Positions 52,922 to 60,713 of a stretch of DNA of 64,000 bases are shown here, one piece after another. The stretch covers positions 1 to 64,000 of the forward strand of contig JAJZUQ010000009.1 of NCBI GenBank assembly GCA_021848385.1, written 5' to 3'. A model generated the notes under the pieces. It did not search any database and was not told the DNA's origin. It worked only from the letters and a program-made list of their open reading frames with translations. Position 1 is the stretch's first letter, and each line of letters opens with the position of its first letter. This DNA is from Deltaproteobacteria bacterium (GTDB lineage: Bacteria > Desulfobacterota > Desulfuromonadia > Geobacterales > Geobacteraceae). Made by a program: the position numbers and the translations under genes.

Positions 52922-53260
52922 TCACTCAGGCGGCTCTTGCCGACGTTTTTTCCCAGGGACGAACCATCCGAAGATAACAGTTTCCAATATCATCCGTAGC
53001 TTCTGGCTTAACGAATATTGTTCTTCGGCCGCTTCTTCCGGTATTTCACGACCAAGTAGGTCCGTGATTATACCTTTAGCTCGCTCTGCGTCCTCTGCTG
53101 CAACCATTATTGTCTTTTTGTTCAGAAGATCAATCTGTGGCCCGACGCGCATTGACCCAAAGTTATCATTATGAACGAAGTAGTTGATGCTTTCTGAATC
53201 GAGGACTCCACGAATCATTGCAAGCTCAAGCTCGTCAGATGGTATGTGTATTTTTATCAT
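52922..53260 (-). CDS. DUF2007-like protein in an integron cassette
   Basis: This 112-residue protein begins with a DUF2007-type signal-transduction domain: a ferredoxin-like unit with IPSDELELAMIRGVLDSESI and ...IMVAAEDAERAKGIITDLL. A short C-terminal hydrophobic stretch (ILETVIFGWFVPG) and a basic tail follow. The start at 53260 has GGAAAA upstream. attC site 1 begins 16 bp after its stop. The function is unknown. Confidence 0.75.
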   Translation of the reverse strand: MIKIHIPSDELELAMIRGVLDSESINYFVHNDNFGSMRVGPQIDLLNKKTIMVAAEDAERAKGIITDLLGREIPEEAAEEQYSLSQKLRMILETVIFGWFVPGKKRRQEPPE

Positions 53261-53351
53261 TTTTTTTCCGGATAATCTCGTGGGGGTGTAGCGGCGAAAC
53301 ATCGCGAAGACCATCTGCCGCCAGCTGCCCGGTCATGGTCTGAGCGGGTGA

Positions 53352-53633
53352 TTATGCCAGTTCTATTTTCAAGCTTTTGCCAAGGGCGAGGGCCGCTCTT
53401 TCGAGGGTTTGGAGGGTAACGGATACATTGGCGGGATCAAGGAGTCTGTCCAAGGCAGTGCGACTGGTGTGCATTTTTTCCGCCATTGCGGTTTTTGATA
53501 GATTTGCTTGTTTCATCTCTTGCTCAATCTGGAATGCGATCACTCTCTTGATTGCTGCCGCCTCTGCCTCTGCGCGCAATCCCTCCTCTTCAAGAAAATC
53601 GTCAAAACCTGATCCTAAATATTCGTTTTTCAT
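53352..53633 (-). CDS. XRE-type antitoxin (HigA-like)
   Basis: This 93-residue protein has a helix-turn-helix in its second half (KTAMAEKMHTSRTALDRLLDP), typical of HigA-type antitoxins that follow a RelE/HigB toxin. It is the downstream member of a pair, with a four-base overlap to the toxin gene. It probably neutralises the toxin and binds the palindrome at the toxin promoter. The pair sits within the cassette array, where toxin-antitoxin cassettes are common stabilisers. Confidence 0.85.
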   Translation of the reverse strand: MKNEYLGSGFDDFLEEEGLRAEAEAAAIKRVIAFQIEQEMKQANLSKTAMAEKMHTSRTALDRLLDPANVSVTLQTLERAALALGKSLKIELA

Positions 53634-53995
53634 TTTGCGCCTCTTTTGTAATTGCCAAGACGGTTTAGTGCCGTCTTGAGTTCGGCTTGTGGAGTCTTTT
53701 GAGATTTCTTTATGAAACCATGAAGCAAAATCATGTAGTTATCATCAACCGTAAAGAATACCCGTGCTATGCCGTCAGCCAATCTTGTGCGTACTTCCCA
53801 TAGATCCTTGCCGATTTTCCTGATGAGCGGCATCCCCAAAGGCCAGCCGAGTTGGGCTGTCTTGATGTCTTCGCCGATTTGCCGCTTGTTATCACGATGC
53901 AAATCCTTGAGCCATTCCCTGACAGGCTCCTTGCCGGCCTCGGAACGATAGAACACGACTTTCAGGATAAATTCGATATCAGTCACTTGAAACAC
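53630..53995 (-). CDS. RelE/HigB-type toxin (Gp49-like)
   Basis: This 121-residue protein is of the phage-derived Gp49-like/HigB family. Its core reads VVFYRSEAGKEPVREWLKDL, GWPLGMPLIRKIGKDLWEVR, ARVFFTVDDNYMILLHGFIKKSQKTP, all family hallmarks. It probably cleaves mRNA. The frame opens at GTG 53995, inside a palindromic operator; a later GTG at 53956 (just before FYRSEAG) matches the usual family start and is a strong alternative. The gene overlaps the antitoxin by four bases. Confidence 0.85.
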   Translation of the reverse strand: MFQVTDIEFILKVVFYRSEAGKEPVREWLKDLHRDNKRQIGEDIKTAQLGWPLGMPLIRKIGKDLWEVRTRLADGIARVFFTVDDNYMILLHGFIKKSQKTPQAELKTALNRLGNYKRGAK

Positions 53996-54018
53996 ATTGT
54001 ACCATTATTGGTACGTGT
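53993..54018. promoter_or_regulatory. Palindromic operator of the toxin-antitoxin pair
   Basis: GTACC (53999-54003) and GGTAC (54010-54014) flank ATTATT, and outer ACAC/GTGT arms extend the symmetry. It overlaps the first possible start of the toxin gene. Autoregulation by the antitoxin is the usual case for these systems. Confidence 0.6.
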
Positions 54019-54048
54019 GTCAATTTTTTGTTTTTCCCTGCGTTGTTC

Positions 54049-54107
54049 GCCTAACGGTGTGGGGCGCACCAGCGCGTCAGCGTCTGAGTGCCGCCGCGTG
54101 GTTGGGC
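54049..54107 (-). other. Integron attC site 2 (59 bp)
   Basis: In gene orientation the site begins GCCCAAC (54107-54101) and ends GTTAGGC (54055-54049), giving a 59-bp element with both consensus ends. Inner arms such as GCGGCGGCAC and GTGCGCCCCA pair imperfectly. It overlaps the last ten codons of the zinc-ribbon gene and lies upstream of the toxin gene. Confidence 0.85.
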
Positions 54108-54349
54108 TCACCCTCAGGTCCTCCGAAGATTTCTTCTTCCAGGGTATATTTGACGGCAGCTTCAATACATCCGCACTTCTTGCATTTCTCCCACTCCTCC
54201 AATGCCAGCTTTACTGCTTCAACAGATTTATGAGATATCAAGCATCCACACCTCGGGCAGAATGCACGGACTTTTATTTCAATGGGCTTGCCGGTTAAAG
54301 GTGAAGGCAGCGTGTCAGCAGATTTTTCTTTGCGAAGGTTCAATTTCAT
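54077..54349 (-). CDS. Small zinc-ribbon protein in an integron cassette
   Basis: This 90-residue protein has two CxxC-type pairs, CPRCGC (about residue 31) and CKKCGC (about 56), joined by a helix, so a zinc ribbon is likely. No named family is recognised. The last codons form part of attC site 2, with the stop inside the site. It follows the 110-residue gene by 27 bp; no attC lies between, so the two make a single two-gene cassette. Confidence 0.65.
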   Translation of the reverse strand: MKLNLRKEKSADTLPSPLTGKPIEIKVRAFCPRCGCLISHKSVEAVKLALEEWEKCKKCGCIEAAVKYTLEEEIFGGPEGEPNHAAALRR

Positions 54350-54376
54350 CGATATCTCCAGATTTAGAGAGCGATT

Positions 54377-54709
54377 TTATTCAGGTAAAATTAATCCATG
54401 ATTTCTCTCAAGATGTTGAAGAATTTTCTCCAGCGCAGACATGACATCAAGCTGGTTGGCGCCAAATGCATAATAAGCGCTTTTCACCATTTCATCTGTA
54501 GCAGTTTGCGGTATGCATGTACTCCGAATCTTTGTTTTGCTTCCGTCTGCAGCTCGTAGCATGACTGGGTATCTAAAACTTCTTCCTGCGGCTTCCCGTA
54601 CTCCACCAAGCCCATGGTTTTGAATATTTCCGTTGTAGCACTCGCCACCAACAATACTTTCCATTTGAACAAGAAGCTGACGGCGTACATTTGAGAGTCG
54701 TTTTGACAT
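54377..54709 (-). CDS. Hypothetical protein in an integron cassette
   Basis: This 110-residue basic protein is not recognised. It contains VGGECYNGNIQNHGLGG near residue 20, a strand with YPVMLRAADGSKTKIRSTCIP and a C-terminal helix. The ATG at 54709 follows GAGG and is preferred to one four codons upstream that overlaps this ribosome-binding site. attC site 3 is 26 bp upstream. It probably shares a cassette with the zinc-ribbon gene. Confidence 0.6.
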   Translation of the reverse strand: MSKRLSNVRRQLLVQMESIVGGECYNGNIQNHGLGGVREAAGRSFRYPVMLRAADGSKTKIRSTCIPQTATDEMVKSAYYAFGANQLDVMSALEKILQHLERNHGLILPE

Positions 54710-54735
54710 TAATTTCCTCATTTATGAGTTTAGTA

Positions 54736-54788
54736 GCCCAACGGTTTGACGGAGTGAACCGCTCGTCGGTTCTACTCCGCTGTTATAC
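54736..54788 (-). other. Integron attC site 3 with extrahelical base
   Basis: In gene orientation the site begins GTATAAC (54788-54782) and ends GTTGGGC (54742-54736). The inner arms CGGAGTAGAACC and GGTTCACTCCG pair perfectly except for one extra base, the extrahelical base that sets the bottom-strand choice of integron integrase. It is 53 bp long. Confidence 0.88.
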
Positions 54789-54802
54789 CTTTCTGCAATT
54801 TG

Positions 54803-55255
54803 TTAGTTAAAAACCGTAATCAGCGATAAACCTACTGATATTAGTAAAAACAACAACGATGACAACTCTAATGTTCTTTGAAGGATTGTTATGTCAGGGA
54901 AGGAAAGTAAACCAAGTGCTTTGTTTATAGCTATAAGGTCAATGTGAAATGGCGTTACTTTTTTTGATGCTTGATAGAAGAAAAAGGCGTATCCAAAATT
55001 CATTATACTTGGGAATATTAGTGCATATCTCATAAGCCCAATGCTTTGTTTTGATAAGTAGAAAGATAATATTGAACCAGTAACTGCATAAATAAAGATA
55101 TTCACTTTAATTGTTAAGTCCATATTGTGTTTATAAAGATTTACTATTGTATCATACTGGTGGAGCAATATTTTCACCTTATCCTCACCTGTCACTAATG
55201 GAGGCATTTGTGCTAATTGGTTGGTTCCGGTCACTTCAGATTGATTATCTTGCAT
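54803..55255 (-). CDS. Membrane protein in an integron cassette
   Basis: This 150-residue protein has a soluble N-terminus (about 40 residues) and three or four hydrophobic segments (about residues 48-66, 74-95 and 128-148). Codon use is markedly AT-richer than the flanking genome. No family is recognised. attC site 3 begins 14 bp after its stop. It is the first gene of the recognisable array; upstream there is no integrase gene in view. Confidence 0.6.
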   Translation of the reverse strand: MQDNQSEVTGTNQLAQMPPLVTGEDKVKILLHQYDTIVNLYKHNMDLTIKVNIFIYAVTGSILSFYLSKQSIGLMRYALIFPSIMNFGYAFFFYQASKKVTPFHIDLIAINKALGLLSFPDITILQRTLELSSLLFLLISVGLSLITVFN

Positions 55256-55747
55256 TAGCTTGGATCCTTTATGGTTATTTAGGCATATCCATAGGTTGCT
55301 ATTTCATTTTCAGGGGGAAGCGCAACATTTATTCGCGCAAGACTTCTTATAAATACATTGATTGGTATAACTCGTTATTGAGCAGTTAGAGCTTTGTTTC
55401 TAAATGTAGAAACAAGTTTATAGAAAGAAGTAAGTTTCTATATTTATAAACCACCAAGGCTTCTACATCTATAAACTTTAGTAGTTGTGGTGGGGTCGAT
55501 GTTTCAGCAAGTAGAAACACTTCGCTCACGATGAAGATTTTGACCGCCACAAATTTTTCTGCGGATTCCACGTCCCGCCTGCTGCCTTAAGCTTGTCCCG
55601 AAGCGATTTTTAGGTACAGGACACTATCAGAGAAGCACTGTTGGGAGGGATATGGAGAATATACGCAAACGCTGAGAACCTGTAAATTAGTATTTTCAAG
55701 TAAATGAGAGAGGGAACACGTGGACGAGCGGGGTTCGCGGCCCGCCG
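55256..55747. other. AT-rich gap with repeated GTTTCTA/TAGAAAC motifs
   Basis: This 492-bp stretch has no credible gene. It holds a perfect palindrome GTTTCTA-AATG-TAGAAAC (55396-55413), further GTTTCTA at 55434-55440 and TAGAAAC at 55512-55518, plus TATAAAC variants around 55445 and 55470. Near 55619 it has GGACACTATCAG, which partly matches the end of the 180-bp repeat. No attI or integrase could be found. The end of the PLP enzyme gene lies at its right edge. Confidence 0.4.
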
Positions 55748-56926
55748 TTATCCCGGGCAGTTCCGGAGATCCCGGCATCGTGCGAGCGCACCTGCCATGC
55801 GGGCCAGGGCTTCAGTGAGGAGTGACCGGGGGCAGCCGAAATTGAGCCGGACAAACCCCGGCAGGCCGAAGTCGGCCCCGTCGGAAAGCCCCACCCCCGC
55901 CTCCTCGAAAAAACGGACCGGCTGGGTGAAACCGAGCTGCCGGGCATCGATCCAGGCGAGGTAGGTCGCTTCGACGTGGGTCATGGCGAGTCCCGGCATT
56001 CTTTCGATTTCCGCCGCCACCAGGTCGCGGTTCCCCCGCAGGTAGGCGACAAGCTCCCGCCGCCACTCCTCACCATGACGGTAGGCCGCCAGGGTGGCGG
56101 TGTACCCGAGAAGGTTCACATGGGGGACAATCCCTGTCATCGTCCGCTTGAAGGAGGCGCGCAGACCGTCATCGGCGATGACGGCGAAGGAACAGCCGAG
56201 CCCGGGGATGTTGTAGGTCTTGCTCGGTGCGTGAAGGGTTATGGTCCTGCGAGCCGCAGCCGGTGACAGGGCAGCCAGGGGAACGTGGCGCACCTCTTCA
56301 TCCAGGATGAGGCCGGCATGGATTTCATCGGAGCAGATGACGAGATCGTGCCGCTCGGCCAGCTCCGCCACTCCCTCCAGTTCACCCCGGCTCCAGGCTC
56401 GGCCGACCGGGTTATGGGGATTGCAGAGGAGGAAAAGCCGGCTGCGGGGGGTGACCGCCCGCTCCAGTGCCTCCATATCCATCAGCCAGCGCCCGCCCGA
56501 AAGCCGGAGAGGGACCGTGACGGCGGTGCGCCCGGAGAGGCGGGGAGCCGACATGAAGGGTGGGTATACCGGTGTAAAGGTAAGCACCTCGTCGTCATGG
56601 TTGCCAACGGTGCGGCAGGCGACGTTCAGGCCGGTCACCAAGCCAGGAAGCCAGACGATCCACGCCGGATCCACCTCCCACGAGTATTCACGGGCCATGG
56701 AGGAGATGACCGTCTCCACCAGTTCCCGGGGCGGGGCGGTATAGCCGAAAATCCCGTGACCGACCCGTGCATGGAGTGCATCGATGACCGCGGGAGGGGA
56801 ACGGAAATCCATGTCAGCGACCCAGAGGGGAATGACGTCCCTCCCCCCGTACCGGTCCCATTTCTCGCTGGCGGTGCCGGTCCGGTCCACGACGGTGTCG
56901 AAATCGAATCGTTGCTCCCCGTTCAC
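55748..56926 (-). CDS. ovoB: PLP-dependent C-S lyase (MalY/PatB type), probable OvoB
   Basis: This 392-residue fold-type I PLP enzyme has the motifs NPHNPVG (169-175), SDEIHAG (199-205) and the PLP Lys in HAPSKTYNIPG (K236). The family cleaves C-S bonds. The GTG start overlaps the ovoA stop (GTGA), and in ovothiol synthesis the histidylcysteine sulfoxide made by OvoA is cleaved by a PLP sulfoxide lyase, so OvoB is the likely role. A general cystathionine beta-lyase is the alternative. The in-frame extension upstream runs inside ovoA and is not used. Confidence 0.8.
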   Translation of the reverse strand: MNGEQRFDFDTVVDRTGTASEKWDRYGGRDVIPLWVADMDFRSPPAVIDALHARVGHGIFGYTAPPRELVETVISSMAREYSWEVDPAWIVWLPGLVTGLNVACRTVGNHDDEVLTFTPVYPPFMSAPRLSGRTAVTVPLRLSGGRWLMDMEALERAVTPRSRLFLLCNPHNPVGRAWSRGELEGVAELAERHDLVICSDEIHAGLILDEEVRHVPLAALSPAAARRTITLHAPSKTYNIPGLGCSFAVIADDGLRASFKRTMTGIVPHVNLLGYTATLAAYRHGEEWRRELVAYLRGNRDLVAAEIERMPGLAMTHVEATYLAWIDARQLGFTQPVRFFEEAGVGLSDGADFGLPGFVRLNFGCPRSLLTEALARMAGALARCRDLRNCPG

Positions 56927-59031
56927 GCCAGCTCCCATACCGTCAGTTCGGCGATGGTGTGCTGGAATTTCCTTCGGGTCTCCCGGATTACGAAGGGGAT
57001 GTCCCGCGGCGCCCCCAGCATCCGGAAGCGGGGCGCCAGCGCCTCCTTCAATCCGTCCAGGGTCCAGACCGGCTCGCCGGCATCCCGGTACCCTCCCAGC
57101 CACTCCTCTTTCTTCGTGAACTCTTCCAGCCAGGTGTAGGGGGAGGTGATCACCAGCAGGCCGCCGCGGTTCATCCGCTCGTGGATGGTGGAGAGGAAGA
57201 GGCGCGGCGCATAGAGCCGGTCGATGAGGTTGGCGGCCAGCACCAGATCGTAGCCGGTGAACTTGTCCGGCAGGTTGCAGGCGTCGGCCTGTAAGAACTC
57301 CACCCGGTCCCGGACCTCAGCCAGCCCCAGTTCGGCCAGCCCGATTTCGTGGAAGGAGACGATCTCCCCCTCCTCGGGCAGGGCAAAGCGCAGGTACCCC
57401 TCCTCCTGCATCCGGGCTGCCAGGCGGAAGAAGCGGGTGGAGAAATCGAGCCCGGTGACCCGTTCGAAGCCCCCCTTCGCCAGCTCGAAGGAGGCCCGCC
57501 CCACGGCACATCCCAGGTCCAGAGCGGCGCCTTTCGTGCGCCCTTCCATCAGCTCCAGGCATATCCGGGCACAGGTAGCCGTGAAATTGGCCACGTCGAA
57601 GTGGGCCGGACCGTAATGGGCATCGCAGTACTGGGCAGCCAGGGTGTCGGTCTCGTACTGGTCCTGGTGGATGACCACCGGTGCAGCGCTCTCCACGTAG
57701 CGGAAACCGGCATGCTGGAAGAAATGGCGCCGGAAGGCGTAGCGGGAGTCGCGGGTCGCCTCGTTGCCGGTGGATATCCAGGAGCCCCCCTTGATCAGGT
57801 TATGGCGGGTATCGAAGGTAGGGGTGGAAAAGTCGTCGTACCAGGGGTGGATCTGGAACCCGTGGAAGGGATAGATAGGGGTCTCGGTCCACTGCCAGAC
57901 ATTCCCGAGGACATCGTAGAACGGGCCGAAGGGGAAGCGGTCCACCGGGCAGGAGGAGCTCCAGAACTCCAGGTTGATGTTGCCGGGAGCCTTGTCCCAG
58001 TACGGCTGATCGGGGATGGCGCAGACGTCGCGCAGCCGGTTCCACTCGTCCTCGGTGGGAAGGCGGACGGGACGGCCGGTCTTTTCGGCTTTCCAGCTGC
58101 AGAAGGCCTTCGCCTCCAGACAGTTCACCTCCACCGGCCAGTTCCAGGGGAAGGGAATTTCGGAGGCCATGGTGCGCAGCTTCCAGCCGGCACCGTCCCT
58201 TATCCAGAAGAGCGGATGCTCCGCCTGCTTGAACTGGCGCCAGTTCCACCCCTCGTCGGTCCACCACCGCTGTTCGCGGTACCCCCCCGCCTCGACGAAC
58301 GCCAGGAACTCCCGGTTGGAGACCAGGTAGCGGGAGGCGGTGAAACCGTCCACCTCCGCCTCGTGCCGGCCGTATTCGTTGTCCCAGCCGTAGAGCGGAT
58401 GGTCCTTCGGCTTCCCCAGGAGCACTTTGCCCCCTGCAACCGGCAGCAGTTCATTGGCCGGCGGCTCTCCCGACTCGCCGCAGATGTCCCAGAAGGGGAG
58501 CTGCACCACCTGATCGAGGGGAAGCTGGCGGATCAGCACCGACGAGGTCTCCAGGTGAATGCGCTCGTGCTCGATCCCCATCATGATTCCCCAGAAGGGG
58601 TCCTCCCAGGTGATGGGGAGCGTAAGGGGAAGAGTACGAATCAGGCCGTCCACCAGTTCGCGGGCCTTGTCCCGGTACTCCTTCACCGCCTGGCGGGTCG
58701 GCCAGTCGTAGTGGGTGGCGTCCAGGTCGTCCCAGGACATTTCGTCCACCCCCACGGCAAACATGGATTCGAAGCGTGGATTGATCCGGGTGTCGATCAC
58801 CCGGGCAATGGTCAGCTTGTTGATGAAGAAGGTGGCGGTGTGGCCGAAATAGAAGATGAGGGGATGCCGGAGCCGGTCGGCCCGCAGGTAGAAGGTGTCG
58901 TCGTACTTCAGGGTTTCATAGAGCTTCTCGTCGATGTCGAACGTCCGGTGGAAATACTCCCGTATCTCCCTTCGCTTCTGTTCCGGGTCCCCTTCGTTCA
59001 GGACGGTGGTACGGGTTTTCTTCAGGTCCAT
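56923..59031 (-). CDS. ovoA: 5-histidylcysteine sulfoxide synthase with fused N-methyltransferase
   Basis: This 702-residue iron enzyme joins cysteine and histidine with O2 and has a C-terminal SAM methyltransferase for ovothiol. The N-terminal DinB-like part carries the iron motif HERIHLE (H155, H159, E161). The formylglycine-like sulfatase-modifying domain covers about residues 205-440 (ending FRHHF type, with GGSWISTGNEATRDSRYAFRR cut here), and the methyltransferase has LDLGCAVGRASFELA near residue 500. An ATG with GGAGAG upstream starts it. A 180-bp structured repeat lies 20 bp upstream of this site. Confidence 0.92.
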   Translation of the reverse strand: MDLKKTRTTVLNEGDPEQKRREIREYFHRTFDIDEKLYETLKYDDTFYLRADRLRHPLIFYFGHTATFFINKLTIARVIDTRINPRFESMFAVGVDEMSWDDLDATHYDWPTRQAVKEYRDKARELVDGLIRTLPLTLPITWEDPFWGIMMGIEHERIHLETSSVLIRQLPLDQVVQLPFWDICGESGEPPANELLPVAGGKVLLGKPKDHPLYGWDNEYGRHEAEVDGFTASRYLVSNREFLAFVEAGGYREQRWWTDEGWNWRQFKQAEHPLFWIRDGAGWKLRTMASEIPFPWNWPVEVNCLEAKAFCSWKAEKTGRPVRLPTEDEWNRLRDVCAIPDQPYWDKAPGNINLEFWSSSCPVDRFPFGPFYDVLGNVWQWTETPIYPFHGFQIHPWYDDFSTPTFDTRHNLIKGGSWISTGNEATRDSRYAFRRHFFQHAGFRYVESAAPVVIHQDQYETDTLAAQYCDAHYGPAHFDVANFTATCARICLELMEGRTKGAALDLGCAVGRASFELAKGGFERVTGLDFSTRFFRLAARMQEEGYLRFALPEEGEIVSFHEIGLAELGLAEVRDRVEFLQADACNLPDKFTGYDLVLAANLIDRLYAPRLFLSTIHERMNRGGLLVITSPYTWLEEFTKKEEWLGGYRDAGEPVWTLDGLKEALAPRFRMLGAPRDIPFVIRETRRKFQHTIAELTVWELA

Positions 59032-59053
59032 GATTCACTCTCCGTGTCATAGC

Positions 59054-59233
59054 TAGTTTCCATCCGGAAACGGTTCTTTTCCGCCCTGGCGGCGTCAACC
59101 ATCGGGTTTGCTTGTGCGGCGTACCGACGTACGCCTCCGCGCAATCCCTCGTTTTCCTTGCCAGGACGAAAAACTCCTCGTTTCCAAATTGGAAACCGAT
59201 AGTGTCACATCCGGAGTTTCCGGATGGACACTA
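59054..59233 (-). repeat. 180-bp structured repeat, copy 2
   Basis: This copy is the reverse complement of the element at 22628-22807, with about a dozen differences. Its right end forms a hairpin at 59201-59232, with AGTGTC/GACACT and CATCCGG/CCGGATG arms. Several differences between copies preserve pairing, including a G-U to G-C change in that hairpin. It fills the divergent gap between ovoA and an MFS transporter gene, so promoters for one or both may lie in or next to it. No clear target duplication was seen. Confidence 0.85.
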
Positions 59234-59458
59234 TAATGCGGCGCATAGAAGTGTCCTATGAGTATACCACGGAGACCGGACTTCTTCCTCTACGGGAGCA
59301 GTGCCATATCTTTCAGGATTTCCGTCAACTTCTTCACGTTCGGAGCCCTCACCTGCAACCCTTCCGGCGACCATGCCCCCCTGTTTTTCCTTGCCTCACT
59401 TCCGGTTACCCTATAGGATTGACAGCACCCTATTCACAAGCCCAAGAAAGACCCTGCC

Positions 59459-60616
59459 ATGTTCGAACCCCACCAGAAGCCGATGTTCCGTTTCCTGGCC
59501 GTTCTCACCGCCGCCTCCATGGTCGGCCTGCAGGGATATTCCATCCTTATCAATAACTTCGCCGTGGAAAAGGTACATCTTGAGGGGATGCACATCGGCA
59601 TCATCCAGTCGGTGCGGGAGATTCCGGGTTTTCTGGCCCTGACCGCCGTTTATGTGATGATGATGGTCCGCGAGCACCGCCTGGCGGCTTTCTCCATCGT
59701 TCTGCTCGGCATTGGCGTCGGCATGACCGGCTTTTTCCCTTCCTTCTCCGGCATCGCCCTCACCTGCCTCGTCATGAGCTTCGGTTTCCACTACTATGAA
59801 ACCACCAACCAGTCCCTGACCCTCCAGTACTTCTCCACCCATCTCTCCCCCCTGGTGATGGGGAAGCTGCGGAGTCTGGCGGCCATCTCCAGCATCATCG
59901 CGGCCGTGGCCATCTGGATCATGGGGGGATTCCTGGACTACCGGGGGATGTTCCTGGTACTGGGAGGAGTGGTCTTCTGCCTGGGTATCTGGGCACTCTT
60001 CCAGGACCCGACCCACGAGAGCATTCCCCCCCAAAAGCTCCGGATGTTTCTGAAACGGCGCTACTGGCTCTACTATGCCCTCACCTTCATGTCCGGCGCC
60101 CGGCGCCAGATATTCATGGTCTTCTCCATATTCCTCCTGGTGAAGCTCTTCCACTTCTCGGTGCGGGAGATGACCATCCTCTTCATCATCAACAACGCCG
60201 TCAACTGGTTCGTCAACCCCCTCATCGGCCGCGCCATCAACGCCTTCGGCGAACGGCTCCTCTGCTCCATCGAGTACACCGGCGTCGTGGCGATTTTCCT
60301 CACCTACGCCTACGCGTCGTCCAAGGGGACAGTCGCCACCATGTACATCATCGACTCCATCCTCTTCAACTTCGCCGTTGCCATCCGGACCTATTTCCAG
60401 AAGATTGCCGATCGCGAGGACATCGCCCCCACTTCGGCCGTCGGCTTCACCATCAATCACATCGCCGCCGTCTTCCTCCCCGCCCTGGGGGGGTACCTCT
60501 GGATGATCGACTACCGGATCCCCTTTATCGGCGGTGCCGCCCTGGGGGTGGTCTCCCTGATCCTGGCCCAGTTCATCCGTTTACCGGCCAGGACCGGACA
60601 GACCGCCGCGCACTGA
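59459..60616 (+). CDS. MFS transporter
   Basis: This 385-residue major-facilitator protein has about eleven or twelve hydrophobic segments, with a central basic loop (KLRMFLKRRYWLYY) between the halves. Conserved polar residues in the first half include HYYETTNQSLTLQYF. It is divergent from ovoA across the structured repeat, so a link to ovothiol or related metabolites is possible but unproven. The substrate is unknown. The 225 bp upstream contain a minus-strand frame (59292-59420) with no start codon that looks like a gene remnant. Confidence 0.82.
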   Translation: MFEPHQKPMFRFLAVLTAASMVGLQGYSILINNFAVEKVHLEGMHIGIIQSVREIPGFLALTAVYVMMMVREHRLAAFSIVLLGIGVGMTGFFPSFSGIALTCLVMSFGFHYYETTNQSLTLQYFSTHLSPLVMGKLRSLAAISSIIAAVAIWIMGGFLDYRGMFLVLGGVVFCLGIWALFQDPTHESIPPQKLRMFLKRRYWLYYALTFMSGARRQIFMVFSIFLLVKLFHFSVREMTILFIINNAVNWFVNPLIGRAINAFGERLLCSIEYTGVVAIFLTYAYASSKGTVATMYIIDSILFNFAVAIRTYFQKIADREDIAPTSAVGFTINHIAAVFLPALGGYLWMIDYRIPFIGGAALGVVSLILAQFIRLPARTGQTAAH

Positions 60617-60713
60617 CCGGCTGCCCGTAGCAGTTTTTCATCGAACCGCTGGGGTATGGCGAGGTTTGTGGTATCTTTTACCTGGATGCCAACTCATCAT
60701 CTCAGGAGCCCCC

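Noticed and set aside
53261..53351. A fourth attC site between the antitoxin and DUF2007 genes
   Set aside because: AGACCAT/ATGGTCT arms are present and GCATAAT is close to an R'' end, but no GTTRRRY end is found at the right place; it may be a degenerate site, not counted.
59292..59420. Small minus-strand gene ending KKLTEILKDMALLP
   Set aside because: The frame is protein-like but has no start codon between an upstream stop and the motif; treated as a possible remnant only.
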